Assembly: GCA_034401795.1 (NCBI GenBank)
Contig: CM067373.1
Location: 43,725,142-43,789,141 of the forward strand
Reading direction: 5' to 3'
From: Chaetoderma sp. LZ-2023a
Taxonomy: Eukaryota; Mollusca; Caudofoveata; Chaetodermatida; Chaetodermatidae
Length of the DNA: 64,000 bases
The notes beneath the pieces are model-generated. The model saw nothing but the letters and a program-made list of their open reading frames with translations, searched no databases and had not been told where the DNA came from. This document shows, in pieces, positions 20,476-33,845 of this stretch (positions are counted from its first letter, which is position 1; each line of letters opens with the position of its first letter). The translations under genes were made by a program, and so were the position numbers.

Positions 20476-21576
20476 AGTTTACCAGTATGGTAGTTTCTAC
20501 ATTACATTGTCAAACTATAGATGGCACCTATCTGACTGAGCGTATAGACCGAGGCAGGCACACCAGGTTTTTTTCTAATTGGTTGAAAAGTAATTCATGA
20601 CAGCCATCATAGGGTGTAAACACGCACCAACATTTACCTAATAAAGCCGGAATATCGTGGTTTAGCCACGTGATAAAAAGCTTCAAATTACTGCTTATTT
20701 TATGAGTGGCATATTTGAGCTCCTGCATAGCTATCAATAGATAAGGTTAGTTATCCTTTAAGATATACAGTACACTGTAGATAATAATTTTCTTCTTCGC
20801 AGGTAAGATTTCTGAAAGACTTATTTCATTCAGGCAATGTGGCTGAATTAATTACGCCTCCAAGACCTCCGAGAAGTCTTTGAGTCTCAACATCATGGTA
20901 AATACATTGTGAAACTCATTTCATATAGCCAACAGCAGCTCTTAGACAAATTAATTTCAGAATATTTAAAAGACAATGTATTAAATTGTATAAAATCGCT
21001 GTCGCTTGGGTTTCAAAGCGCTGAGCATTTTCATTTTACTGATGCAATATTTTTAATTTCAGAATCTTCAGAAGCATTAGGTAGAATCGACTATTAAAAC
21101 GTGGGAAATTCGGTTGCATAACAGTTCAAATCCAAAATGAATTTACAAATGTTATGTCATGAGTTTTATTTGCAGTAAGGCTGGATTATAACTCATGTGT
21201 TCGTGTATGCATGCGTAGTAATAACTGGTATATGATGATTATGTCGAGGTTATAGAATCAATGTCAATATTTAATATGGACCTATCATACATTTTACCAC
21301 TATTTCAACAAGCCTAGCGAAATTTCACAGACATAAAGCAGTCTCTATTGAGCGAGTCTGTTCATCTGCAGACACAATCTTCTACAACGAATTACCGAGC
21401 AGGCGCATTTTTCGATCAAAGACGGATGCTTTCAGGAGAGCAATAACTGTGCTATTCGCAATATATATTGGAAGATAAATTATTTGAAAACAGGAAAAAT
21501 ATTAGAGTAACCTGATGATCCAATGCCAGATCATGTGATTATTTTGCAATGCTGCTTGATTTACTCATAAATGTCC

Positions 21577-21672
21577 CTGATAACGCAGATTACTGGGCCA
21601 GTACTGGGTCAATACCAGGCCGCATTGGCCAGGGGCTGGACCAATATTGGTCCAGTAACCCGCATTATCATG
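21577..21672. repeat. Compact palindromic MITE (~96 bp)
   Basis: It starts TGATAACGCAGATTACTGG and ends CCAGTAACCCGCATTATCA, near-perfect inverted ends. Inside are GGGCCAGTACTGG and the perfect 16-bp palindrome GGACCAATATTGGTCC. The allelic copy is at about 52945-53042. Confidence 0.7.
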
Positions 21673-23354
21673 AATGTTACTGATCTCCTCAGAGATTCGG
21701 CTAATCTCCTGCTGGATGCATCACAGGAATCCTTTAAGACAATACAAACGTCTTGTCTGATCATTTAGATCTGATCTGTTATATATCCTGATTACATAAT
21801 GAAGTTAGACGGGAGTGTGAATAAACATGCTGCTCGTCTGTTGTTTAGCCTTACTTAAAGGCTATCTATGTGGACTGAGTAAACAAGTAAGTTCGTTCCC
21901 TCAGTACCAAATAAGTCTATCGATGGCATGAAGTCAGTTTATCTGGCATAAATAACAATATCCCTTAGTTGAGAATCCATAACCCTGCAATGTACGATTA
22001 TTGTATTCTGCGGCTGTAGTAGTAGAAAACCCCTACAGCTACAATCAGTTCGGCATTGCGTTTGCCCACTGTGTCTTGTCCTCAGCCAGAGTCCTTAGAT
22101 TCCTCAGGTCCATTCTTCACTTGAGTGTATCTAGTCCTGCTTTCTTAAGGTCACCTCGTAGCACGCTTATCAGATTTATGCAATGGTTTCCTCTCCTGGC
22201 TCTGTATTTGCTGGCTCCTGGTTGGGCGAATTACAAGGCTCTCTGTGCTGGTGTGTCTTCTGGCATCCTTAGCACATGGCCGAACACAGAGCACCTTTGC
22301 TGGGCGACCTTTACAGCCATTGCCGATGTATTACACATCTTGTATAGTGCATCTTTGGAAATTATGCTGTCGGACCATTGGTGTCCAGTGAAGGTGCAAA
22401 GGAGTTTGCGGTGGCAGGCATCGAGTATGTTTAGAGCTGCCCAGCTGTTACAGTTATACAGCATCAAGGATACGCAGTTTCATTGTATAAACATAGCCGC
22501 TTTATCAAGGTCATCTTTGATCTACGAATCCATAGCTTCCAGAAGGACTGGAAAGCTATGTTCCCTATGATGCAGCGTGCCGCAATGAAAGCAGTACTGC
22601 AAAGCATTGAGCCCAGGATTTTACTTTTCCGCCGCTGTGGAATGGATCATCATTTTCTTTAGTTTCATGCTTTGTAGATAGGTATAAGTGGGTGAACTCC
22701 GTTTTGGATTCGTTCATAAAGAGGGCCTCAATTTTTCGTCAAGGTCATTCTTTTCGAAGTCAATAAAATCCACATTGTCGACATACTCCATCTCTAGCGG
22801 CATGCCCAGTATTGACACCGGGGTGTTGGTCTTGTCGAATTTTCCCGCACGGATATCAATGCAGTGGCCAGATAACACGTAAAAAGCACAGGGGAGAGAC
22901 CATCTCCTTGTGGGGAGCCGATTGATGTCTCAAACTCTACAGACTACACTGACTTGACTCGTACTCTCAGTTTGGTGGCTGCAGGCAGTAGTCTTACTAG
23001 TCGTAGCTCATCTTCATTGCAACTGGCCTGGCGTAGTACATGTAGGATGGTTGAGCGTTTAATTGTGTCAAAGGCTCGTGAAATGTCAATGCCCATTTTG
23101 TGGAGATCCCAGTGTTTGGCCATGACTACCGACATAAGCATGCATTGAGCCCATGCAATGTCTGGCCAGCTGCGTCCACGTTTGAAGCCACTATGACATG
23201 ATCCGGTAAAGTCATCGAGCTTGTCTTGGATGTGGCATGAAGTAGCATTGGATAATATTTTCCGTATGCTGTTAAGGCGCACAATGGGCTACAGATTGGA
23301 TGGGGGTGGGGTGATGGGCCGTGTGACCTTTGGGCTTGGGTAGCGCGATAAGGG

Positions 23355-23442
23355 TGCCTTGGCCTACAGCGTCAATGGGAAGGTGATGCATAAAAGTTGA
23401 ATTGATTAGGTGCGTGATCGGTTTTGAGATAATGTCACTTGC
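23355..23442. repeat. Duplicated flank of nested LINE, proximal copy
   Basis: This ~88-bp stretch ending GATAATGTCACTTGC is repeated with a few substitutions at 24277-24363, on either side of the RNase H LINE fragment. The orthologous LINE in copy C has it only once (about 50236-50322, complement). Confidence 0.85.
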
Positions 23443-24276
23443 TTCTTTCTTCTTCTTTCTTCTTTTCGATCGCTGGTATCACACTTGGAGAGCCGTTCTC
23501 AAGATGAAATCTGTGGTTTTCTGCAGTTCTTCCACAGGCCCATACAGCTTTTCAAGAAAAGAGGTTGACAAAGGCCAGATCTCTTCTCTCAGCAGCTGAT
23601 ACGTACTGCAACATTGAAGTATGTGCTCTGTGGTCTGTTCTGCTTCTCCATAAGGACAAGCGGGCGATGTCGTAAGGTGGAACCGCCTGTACATGTGTTG
23701 GTTTAGTCTGTTGTGTCCAGCTCTGAGACGAAAAATGGTCACTTGCTCTGGCCTCGAGAGATGATGGTAGGTATCTTTTGATTGAGGTGTCCTATAGAGT
23801 GACTTGATGATAGTCTTCATCTCTGCATGGGTAACCATGTTTTCTGTCTGATTCTCTTCTGCACCCACCTTTGCCATCTTGTCTGCTTCCTCATTTCCTT
23901 GGACTCCACAGTGTGAGAAGATCAACTACAGTGCTATCCGAAAGCATTTGATGGTGTGTAGTGCTTCTTCAAGTTATGGCAGCTTACCTTTGGTGATAGC
24001 ATCAAGGACGGAGCGGGCATCAGATAAAAAGACAATCTGTGCAATAGGGTCTGCTGTTCTGCTGATAGTATTAGCTGCTTGAACCAGTGCTTCGACTTCA
24101 GCGAAGTTTGTGCAGTGTTTGCCTGTCGGCATTGCAGCTGACTCATGTTGTCCGTTTGGATACTGTATGTGCAGCCCAGCACCTCCGGTCCCAATTGCAT
24201 CTTTGGCTGGTCCATCTGTGTAGATCCTTATCCATGTCTCCTGAGGGTACATTTCTTCCAGCATGGCTAGGGTAAG
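23443..24276 (-). pseudogene. RNase H-bearing LINE 3' fragment nested in LINE
   Basis: An 834-bp insert, read on the minus strand, encodes a ribonuclease H domain like those of I-group LINEs. The acidic residues are visible in IRIYTDGPAK, FAEVEALVQ, VFLSDARSVLD and GNEEADKMAK. A Cys/His-containing tail follows (CPYGEAEQTTEHILQC). A stop/frame change near 23970 splits it. On the coding strand it ends in a purine tail of GAAAGAAGAAG units (complement of 23443-23470), which resembles a retrotransposed 3' end. It lies in the middle of another LINE's RT domain, and the copy C LINE lacks it. Confidence 0.82.
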
Positions 24277-24363
24277 GGCCTTGGCATACAGCGTCGATAG
24301 GAAGATGATGCATAAAGCTGAATTGATTAGGTGCGTGATCGGTTTTGAGATAATGTCACTTGC
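24277..24363. repeat. Duplicated flank of nested LINE, distal copy
   Basis: It matches 23355-23442 with scattered substitutions (for example CATACAGCGTCGATAG versus CCTACAGCGTCAATGG), indicating some age since duplication. Confidence 0.85.
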
Positions 24364-25913
24364 ATGTTTAAATAGTTCATTGCTCATGCCATCAGGTCCA
24401 GATGCACGTCCATTTTTCAGGCTTTAAGTGCCTTCCCAACTTCTGTTGTTTTAATTGGTGTGAGTAATGGCCTGAGGTCTCCTGAGAATGGGTGCAAGAG
24501 CTCATCATCGTGGTCAGTGAACTGATCCTTGAACGATTCTCGAATTGCCTCAGCTTTGCCCTGGTCAGTCCCGATACAGTGTCCTTCAGGGTTGTGTACA
24601 GTGAATGACAGTATGTAGTCAGTAGCTCTCAGGGCTCGGGCTGTCCAAAACATGTTGTGGCAGTCAGCTGTGGCAGTGATTTCATCTGCTAGAGCGTCTG
24701 CTTGTTGGATAGCAAGATCTTTTAAGCATTCGCTAATGTGGAGCATAATAGCATTGCATTCCGGGCTTAGTTTGGTGGTATCTTCACTTTGGCGACTTTG
24801 CTAGATGCGCAGTCATTGCGCTTTCTGTTCTGCTGACGGTTTTACTACGAGAGGGTCGTCAGTAAACCTAGTTCTTCTGTTGTTTTTTTATAGTCCCTAT
24901 GTTGCTAGTAACTGATGATTCCATAGATTTTAGTCATTTGGTTAGGGTTTCGTTTGGATCGGAGCTGACGTCGATGTTAGCTATTTGCTCCCCGAGGGCC
25001 TTTTTGTATGACATTTGAGTGCCAGTGTCGCTGATGAACGTGCATCCCTAAGTAAGGGTTTTGCTGCTGCCTTGCATAGTTTGAAATATATTTGGTTGAA
25101 GACAGCTGTTGAAGTCTTAGAACCTTTTGGGGCTTTGCGATCAGCAATGTGTCCAGTCCATGTTGTCCGGTGATGGCATGGGTGTTTGAAAGCCGTATTT
25201 GTGGCAAATGGCCCATTGGAACCAAGGAATGCCACCAGTGCATCTCCATTGCTGTTGCGTGTGCCCTCTCCATACGATCCCATACATAAGCCAAGTTCTG
25301 AACATTTGTCCACAATACCGGGTTTACCCAGCTTGGAGTTGAAATCTCCACACACGAGCAGTTGGCATCTAGGTGGGATAGTAATGGTGGAGAACAGTTC
25401 TGCATAGAAGGAATCTAATATTGCTGTATTCTCTTTAGCTCTTTCGGTAGTTGGCCCACATGCATTGACTATGCGACACTTAGTGGTGGTGCGATTTTGC
25501 GTTGGTTTAGTCTGGTCGATAAAAGCAACGCGATTACTGACGTATCCAAAACTAATGACATGGTCCAATATCCTTGGTCCGATTATGAAGCCTAATCACC
25601 GGTAAGTGGCCTGTTTTTGGTCCATGAGTACTAACTTATGGCCTGTCTGAAGTTCCTGCTCTAAGTGTTTAGATACTTTAGTCTCTTGAATGCATGTAAT
25701 ATCGATTTTATTGTGTTCAGAGTCTGCACCCAAGGCTTTCCTCTTTGATGCTGCAGTCAGACCACATACATTCCACGTAGCTGTGGTAAGCTCCTGGGAA
25801 GATTGCGTGATTCGAGGATGTCGAGCACAGTTTCTTGTTAGAAGAAGGTTAGACAAAGTCAGAGTTACCTCTGTATGCAGATGTCAGCTCGCAATCCTTG
25901 ATAACCCTGCAAT

Positions 25914-27046
25914 AGGATCACGAATATCATCAACCTACCCAATTCAAACGTTTGGTATTTAGTATATTCGCGTGCAAAATAAAGTATATTAAGAAAATAG
26001 ATAATTTCAATCAAAAATATCTAAATGTCAATCAGGTGGTGCAATGTGAGGTCACACTTCAAAGCAATAATGCACATATACCAACGAGATCCAATGTTTA
26101 CTATCATACATAATACGATATTAGGTTAAAGATAGGTGTTATTTCGCATGTACTATGCTTTACCTGATGAAGAAATCATTAGGTTTCCATGGATTTCCAT
26201 TTTCTGTCAGATAAGTGTTGGTTAACATTGTCAGTATGGATTTATATTGGTGTTTTTGCTTGAGATGCTGAAAATAGCTTCTGGAAATTCTGCCACAAAG
26301 CAACGCGTCGTGCGATAAATTAGCTCACACATGAATTATCACACTGATTGTTGTTGTTTGCAGTGCCATAAAACCAATTAGCAAATGTCAGACGATAGTT
26401 GACACGTCTCATCACGGCTGATTAATAAAAGCAAAGAAATGGTACTCGAGTGTTGTTCCGTTTGCCATTCTCCCACTGTGTGGTTTGTTATCATGGTTAT
26501 GCATATTGGTTTTACTTAGCAGGACATTATCACGCTTTGTTGGGTTTAAATGTGTACATTATCTCGGTACGCCACGATAAATCAGGAAATGTGAGTCAAT
26601 AGGTTCCGGTTACCAACGTGACAGCAACCGTTAACACATACAATGAAAATCTCATGGAATGATTGATAGGATTTATAATTTGCTTGTTGTTTGTTTTCTA
26701 AGGCCATGAGCCATACCGTTTTACCAATACCCATTTTTGCAATGTTAGATCTCTATAAACGTTCCATGTTGGTAGAAAGATTGAAGAATTATAGGAAGAT
26801 AAGTGAAAAGTAAATTGACTGTATTATCATGCCTATGAGTCCACGACATGTAAGGCTATGATCGTAAAAGCTAAGACGTTCCATATTTTGCCAAATATAT
26901 ATTAACACACAACCTTCTGAATCTGTTACTCCACGTCATTTGGCAGTGTAAGCGTCTAATCAAATTAGTTTCAAAACATTTTTTTTTAAAAGAATAATTT
27001 GCTTATGTATGCGCATACAATTTTATCACACGTCTCGTGATTTGTA
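25914..27046. other. Non-coding right end of copy A
   Basis: It matches the complement of 47447-48556. AT-rich, no supported ORF. The homology to copy C stops abruptly within TTTGTATCACGTACAACC at about 27046. Confidence 0.6.
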
Positions 27047-27367
27047 TCACGTACAACCCCTACATGCAATTTTAATATAAGACAGCTAAATTCGCTGAAG
27101 CACTTGGGTATAACCTTTTGTCAAATCAAATATTAGACTTTGGCTACCGTCCATTAGCAGCACGGTTGGATATTGAATTGCCTTTAACCCATCTTGTGTC
27201 AACAGCCCCTCCAAGGGCCCAAGCCATAGTCATATAAATTAACCATTTAAAGGTCAGGATTTAAAACAAGTTATTCTTTTTTGCAGATCAGGAGATTACT
27301 AATTAGTAGTAATAGTTTTCGATGTTTAAGACCACAGTAGAAGACGTTTTTTGCAAACTTGATCATC

Positions 27368-27582
27368 AATGGGTTAATGGTCAAGATAGGTGAGGTTCTT
27401 GCTTATACAGTATCCATTTGCATGCCAGGAAAATAGTATTTTGAAAAATTTATTACTGGAATGACTGGCTCCGTTACGGAACCAGTCGTTCCAGCGGTAC
27501 ATTTTCAAAATTAATATCCTCTTGTCCTCCAAATGGATATTTCTACAGACGCGGTTTTCGGCCAGCTTGACCATTAAAGGAT
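27368..27582. repeat. Hairpin MITE, member 1
   Basis: Ends GGGTTAATGGTCAAG and CTTGACCATTAAAGG are inverted. The centre is a hairpin, TACTGGAATGACTGGCTCCG facing GGAACCAGTCGTTCCAGCGG, with several mismatches. It is more decayed than member 2. Confidence 0.65.
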
Positions 27583-27851
27583 TAAGTTGGCACAAGAGAA
27601 GTTAAAATTAAATTCATCTTTGACTGAGGATGATTGTACCTGTAAGATATCTCCCTCAGCATGTGATGGTGATCGCTGTATTAGATAGTGGATTAGTCGA
27701 TTATAAATACACATACGCGCGTTTGCTTGATTACACAGCTTGAACAGAAAGAAGAGAGATGCCGGATGCTTGATTACAACTAAGGGGTGTGGCAATGCTG
27801 ATAATCTCTATTTATTGACATTTCCATTAATCTTGTTTCATAAGACTGACA

Positions 27852-28078
27852 TTAACCCTTTAGTGGTCAAACCTGACCAAAAACAACTTTGCAGTGGTCT
27901 TCAGGTTAGAGAAGAGTATTTTTTAAATATTTACCACTAGAATGACTGGCTCGGTAACCAAGCCAGTCATTCTAGTGGTAAGATTTCAAAATACTGTTCT
28001 CTCGGCCTGCAAATAGACACAGGCTGAGTAAAAACTTTAATTTTCTTTACTATTACCCCTTTAATGGCCAAGCCGGCG
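27852..28078. repeat. Hairpin MITE, member 2
   Basis: The central hairpin at 27932-27980 has perfect 20-bp arms (TACCACTAGAATGACTGGCT and its complement) around a 9-nt loop. The outer parts include CCCTTTAGTGGTCAA and a CCCCTTTAATGGCCAAGCC block at the right end. Confidence 0.7.
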
Positions 28079-29480
28079 AGAAAAGATTCAGGGTTAAATT
28101 TGCAAAAAATAAAATAAATGTTAAATACATTGAAAAATATTGACCATCAAAATGTTTTATTGCTATATCAAGTAGTATTTTGAGCCCTTCGAAGCGCTGT
28201 TGATACAAGAGGGTTTACTAAAACAAATATAGCTACCATATGTATGGAATTGGCTTAAGCTTGATCTCTCCTGAAGAATTCGTCTCAATTTTTGCACGCG
28301 AATTTCTAGTCAGTAACAGCCATTACGCTACTCAGTATCGGCTTTTTCACTTCGCAAACAGGCCGTGAGAATGCACAGTGGCACTGCATTTCCTTTTCAA
28401 AGCCTGTATGTAACAAATCGATTTTCAACAGGAAGAACCATCTTCCATAAGTTTCACAGCTAATCTTCCGATTTATAATCGTTGAAGATTTTTGGTCGTT
28501 TTCTTTTACATTTCATTGGTGCCAATTTAATTATGAGACAAATCAATCAATTCTAGTACAGTCTGTTGCCAATCAGTTATCATGAAGGATCGTAGTAATA
28601 AGACTTAGCGATTTAGAATAATACGATAATGAATATTAAATTAGATCTATTGCTCTTGGATACACACTATTAGATGCACAGGGTCATATCTCCCATTCTT
28701 TTCAGTCCAGACAGCATTCACCAAAGCAGGGGATTCTCTATATAGTTATGGCATTGGTCAATTCACCTTTCCAGAACACCAATCTATCACCTGACCTCAT
28801 ATGACGTCATAATCAACTAAGTGGCGTGTAGGATGACATCATAATCATTACGTCATAAATGATTATATTTGTCCCGTCTTTAACGCTTAATAGTCGGAGA
28901 CATTGTACGAATTATTGTTTCTACTATTTAATAAACATGCTGTTGAACATTTTGAAACCAATTTAACTAGCGCAGTCACATTCTTTCCAAAATATTCAAT
29001 AGCTTGCATGCACAGTTATCTGGAAATTGATAGTTTGAGAGATCATGGATCGATCGATCGCTACACGAGCTAGAGATGGGCAGGGCATAGCTACACGTGT
29101 CAACCACGCGGATCTAAATCATGCAATACGAATTTTCAGAATAGACGAAAGTGGCGTCTAAAACAGGCATACGAATCTGGAGATAAACTCAGATCAAGTT
29201 CTAGTTTAACAAACACGTGCGTTTCGCTTGTATCTCATTAATATGAGGGTGTATAAATGAGCTGTTCCGAGCTATACATGATCGACCAATAAATATTATT
29301 CAGGAATGACATCATACACAACAGTCACTCATGCGATGACGTCACTCAGGGATTATCAGGGGAAATTGAACAAAATTAATTTTCCGTGACGAAATTCCCA
29401 TGCTCGAATACGAAAATATGCAAAGAATAGATTTTGTTTTATTTAAACTATATAAAACAACATTTGGCGTGCCGTGTCCC

Positions 29481-30772
<1,292 letters not shown>

Positions 30773-31272
30773 NNNNNNNNNNNNNNNNNNNNNNNNNNNN
30801 NNNNNNNNNNNNNNNNNNNNNNNNNNNNNNNNNNNNNNNNNNNNNNNNNNNNNNNNNNNNNNNNNNNNNNNNNNNNNNNNNNNNNNNNNNNNNNNNNNNN
30901 NNNNNNNNNNNNNNNNNNNNNNNNNNNNNNNNNNNNNNNNNNNNNNNNNNNNNNNNNNNNNNNNNNNNNNNNNNNNNNNNNNNNNNNNNNNNNNNNNNNN
31001 NNNNNNNNNNNNNNNNNNNNNNNNNNNNNNNNNNNNNNNNNNNNNNNNNNNNNNNNNNNNNNNNNNNNNNNNNNNNNNNNNNNNNNNNNNNNNNNNNNNN
31101 NNNNNNNNNNNNNNNNNNNNNNNNNNNNNNNNNNNNNNNNNNNNNNNNNNNNNNNNNNNNNNNNNNNNNNNNNNNNNNNNNNNNNNNNNNNNNNNNNNNN
31201 NNNNNNNNNNNNNNNNNNNNNNNNNNNNNNNNNNNNNNNNNNNNNNNNNNNNNNNNNNNNNNNNNNNNNNNN
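30773..31272. other. Assembly gap (500 N)
   Basis: Exactly 500 N, a round number that usually denotes a gap of conventional rather than measured length. Copy B begins at the first base after it. Confidence 0.99.
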
Positions 31273-33444
31273 GTCACTTGCAACAGATGGGATAGATGTA
31301 AAAGACATAGGTGTGTGTATATACTAATCGACATATATATACGATCATTGTGTTACTTTGAAGAGTATATTATTTAGATGTCAATATCGACCGCTTGCCC
31401 AAGTTTTCCCCAATGCATTTATCCATTCCCATAATAATTTTTATATTTAGAATGAGAGCCTACTTTGATAAGCATTGCATAATTGCATCCACTGAGAAAA
31501 ACAAAATAAGAGCAGCAATAAAAACACCGTACTGTTAAGATCAGCACGGGCCCAGTTGAACGATATAAATTATATATAGCAGAACTGTATTGGTAAGCTT
31601 CTAAGAAACCTGGTTACTTGGCATCAAAGATCCAACTCAGTGTTTTAAGGCCTAGTCGTTCACCGAGATTTCGTTACTAAGTAAGTGAGAAATTGTTGAT
31701 TAGATGTTGACATATCTTGAAGACAGTTATCTAAGACGTCATATTAGGTAACAGATATGATGCTCATATGGGGCACATAATGTTGTTAATTTAACTGGTT
31801 CATTATGACGTCAGATACAGTCACGGGAGTTTGACTCACACAGCTATATTGGTTCCTGGAAAAAAACTGTAACTGAGTACGATTGACTCTGTGATGGTGG
31901 TTGATGTGTGAATACCAGTAGTTACTATTAGAGACCCAATATGAATATATTCTGTTAGTATAGAATCATACAAGTTCAAACTAGGCCTGTTCGGTTAATC
32001 GATATTTCATCGCTAGTCGATTATTTTTCCTGGCGATTATATAATCGGGTATAAAATAAAATAATCGAAAAATAAAAAAAATCGATTTCATCGAGCAAAA
32101 ATCGATTATTATTTTAATCAGCCATAATTTAGAGAGTAGTCTTGCAATACAGCTAATGCATTGGTGGTTTGATTGCTCTAGCAAGGTGGTTATATAAACA
32201 TCTACTCCTGATGTTCAAGCCTGCACCTACCGAGCCATAATCCATGCACGTGAATGTTTATTTAAGTGATTTCTTGATACGCCATTGATTGGACACATTT
32301 GTTTGCTACTGTACACCCCTCTAACGGCTAAATGCTCAAGTGTTGGTGGCCATTTTGCGAGAAAATGTAAACAATTTAGTTACTATTCTTCATAGTAAAT
32401 TCAAATTTTCGATGCAAATTTTCATAAATTCTGACAATTGTTTTGGAACTACTTTGACATAAAACCTAAAGCAACAGCAACTTGCAGTCAAATGATTTTC
32501 AAAATATTCGAGTTTTCTAATTCTGTGAAATATGGAAACATCGCAATACGGGCGAAATCTTTATCATAATAAAAATTAAAATAATATGGGCATCTCGCGA
32601 AAAAATGCACAACATTGATAAATTTTGCTGATTGTTTTGTAAGTAATTTGACTTAAAGCTGTTGCTCCACCCGCAATCAAATAATTTTCAAAATATTAAG
32701 ATTTTCCAATGCTAGAAATAGTAAAACATCGTAGATAGGCGCTAGGGGCGAGCTCTATATAATTAAAAGTTAATCTCTGTAATGTTAAAATTAAATTGGC
32801 TCCTTTTTACTGGCTTAAAAATCTGGGAATACGCGTCAGTTTAAAAAAAAACATTATCCAATGGGAACGAGTGAACGCTGGATTCCAAATTAACTTCATT
32901 ATACTGGGCTGGGTTGTACCTTGTGTTTAGCCAATCAGAGGACTGGTTGACATAGCCTGTCCTATTGAGCGTCTTCATGGGTGCCTGAAGCACGGGAGCA
33001 GCGGGGACAGCTGCCCAGTTTCCCTTTGGCAGGGGGGCAGCCGGGGCAGCTGTGCCCTTTACCCGTGTATTTGCGAAAAATGATCAACATTACTTTAGAA
33101 CTTTAAACAAGATTTCTAGAATATTCAGAGCAGACTGAGTAGTTGTATTAAAATTCGGTTGTTTTGACTTAAACACAGGTCCATAAAGTAATATGGGAGT
33201 GCTTCTGGGCCGAATCAAATCACCAATGCAAACGCTATTTATGGAGTGTTACATGTGACATATTGACTTTTCTATTTGTAAACGTTGCGTGTATCTTTGA
33301 AAATAAAGGTAAGATACATAGTCATATGTTATTTGAATTTTTGAAGTGTTACTGGTCCACGTTCCGTTGATGCCTTGCCTAGTCAGTATAATATACCATA
33401 TGTGCAAAGATGGGCGGTTTGGTGCAGCAGTGGAGTAACACTAA

Positions 33445-33845
33445 GGCCTCTTTCACATTGCCTAATCCTGTTTAACTAGTTCGTGTACTATGTAGGTTAA
33501 TAAATAGCCGATATATCGGTTTGCATTCACACTGCTGGGAGATATCCCGGACTGGACGGTGGCGCTACCTGGTAGACAGCGAGATAACACGAGGACCGTA
33601 GCGCCGTACCTGGCAGACAGTGCGAGGAAAATGCTGACGTTCACGCTACTTGGCAGATTTTGACGAAATAGGCTGCGTTCACATAGGGAATCATTAGCGA
33701 TATATCGGAAGATAAACCGCCGATTTTGTGGGATTCAATTTCGAAATAAATAACGTATTTATTCCGGTACAAGAGGCAGTCCAGTTAGAACGCTAGGCGA
33801 TATACCTGCTATTTACCGAAATAGTAGCTGTATGAGAACACGGCC
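33445..33845. mobile_element. Harbinger-like MITE
   Basis: Ends GGCCTCTTTCACA and the complement of TGAGAACACGGCC are inverted repeats. The 3-bp flanks TAA (33442-33444 and 33846-33848) fit the TWA target of PIF/Harbinger elements. It is 401 bp with no coding capacity, nested inside the 2.1 kb element. The copy C version is 63548-63929 with TTA flanks. Confidence 0.7.

Larger units (their letters stand above)
21992..25900 (-). pseudogene. Full-length non-LTR retrotransposon (LINE), copy A
   Basis: A two-domain LINE (APE endonuclease plus reverse transcriptase) inserted on the minus strand. It is flanked by the 13-bp duplication ATAACCCTGCAAT (21979-21991 and 25901-25913). Endonuclease remnants lie near 25856-24980: TATWNVCGL, IDITCIQETK and LLVCGDFNSKLG (several frames). 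Reverse transcriptase fragments lie near 24746-24390 and 23282-22688: SGFKRGRSWPDIAW, DISRAFDTIKRS; the catalytic YADD has decayed to YVDN near 22775. The C-terminal FGHVLRMPEDTPAQRAL is at about 22260. Many stops and frameshifts, plus the nested RNase H LINE fragment, make it dead. I leave the clade open (CR1/RTE-like architecture). Confidence 0.85.
2673..27046 (+). repeat. Segmental duplication copy A
   Basis: The sequence from 2673 onward is colinear with 31273 onward (copy B) and with the reverse complement of the region ending at 64000 (copy C); similarity with C continues to about 27046, matching about 47447. Copy A differs from B and C in carrying the 9.24 kb Polinton and an RNase H LINE fragment. 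It lacks the 2.1 kb TIR element and the 1.3 kb LINE fragment found in both B and C. The left limit is set by the assembly gap in front of B. Identity was judged by eye only. Confidence 0.9.
27047..29340. other. Unique non-genic interval with hairpin MITEs
   Basis: Not shared with copies B or C. It holds two members of a hairpin MITE family (27368-27582 and 27852-28078) and a CRE-type MITE fragment (28795-28870) joined to a TTTGAAAC arm (28944-28999). The rest is AT-rich sequence without supported genes. Confidence 0.55.

Noticed and set aside
21315-21475. Possible LINE C-terminal tail (IFYNELPSRRI-like)
   Set aside because: Only about 30 residues resemble such tails, with stops on both sides; too short to annotate.
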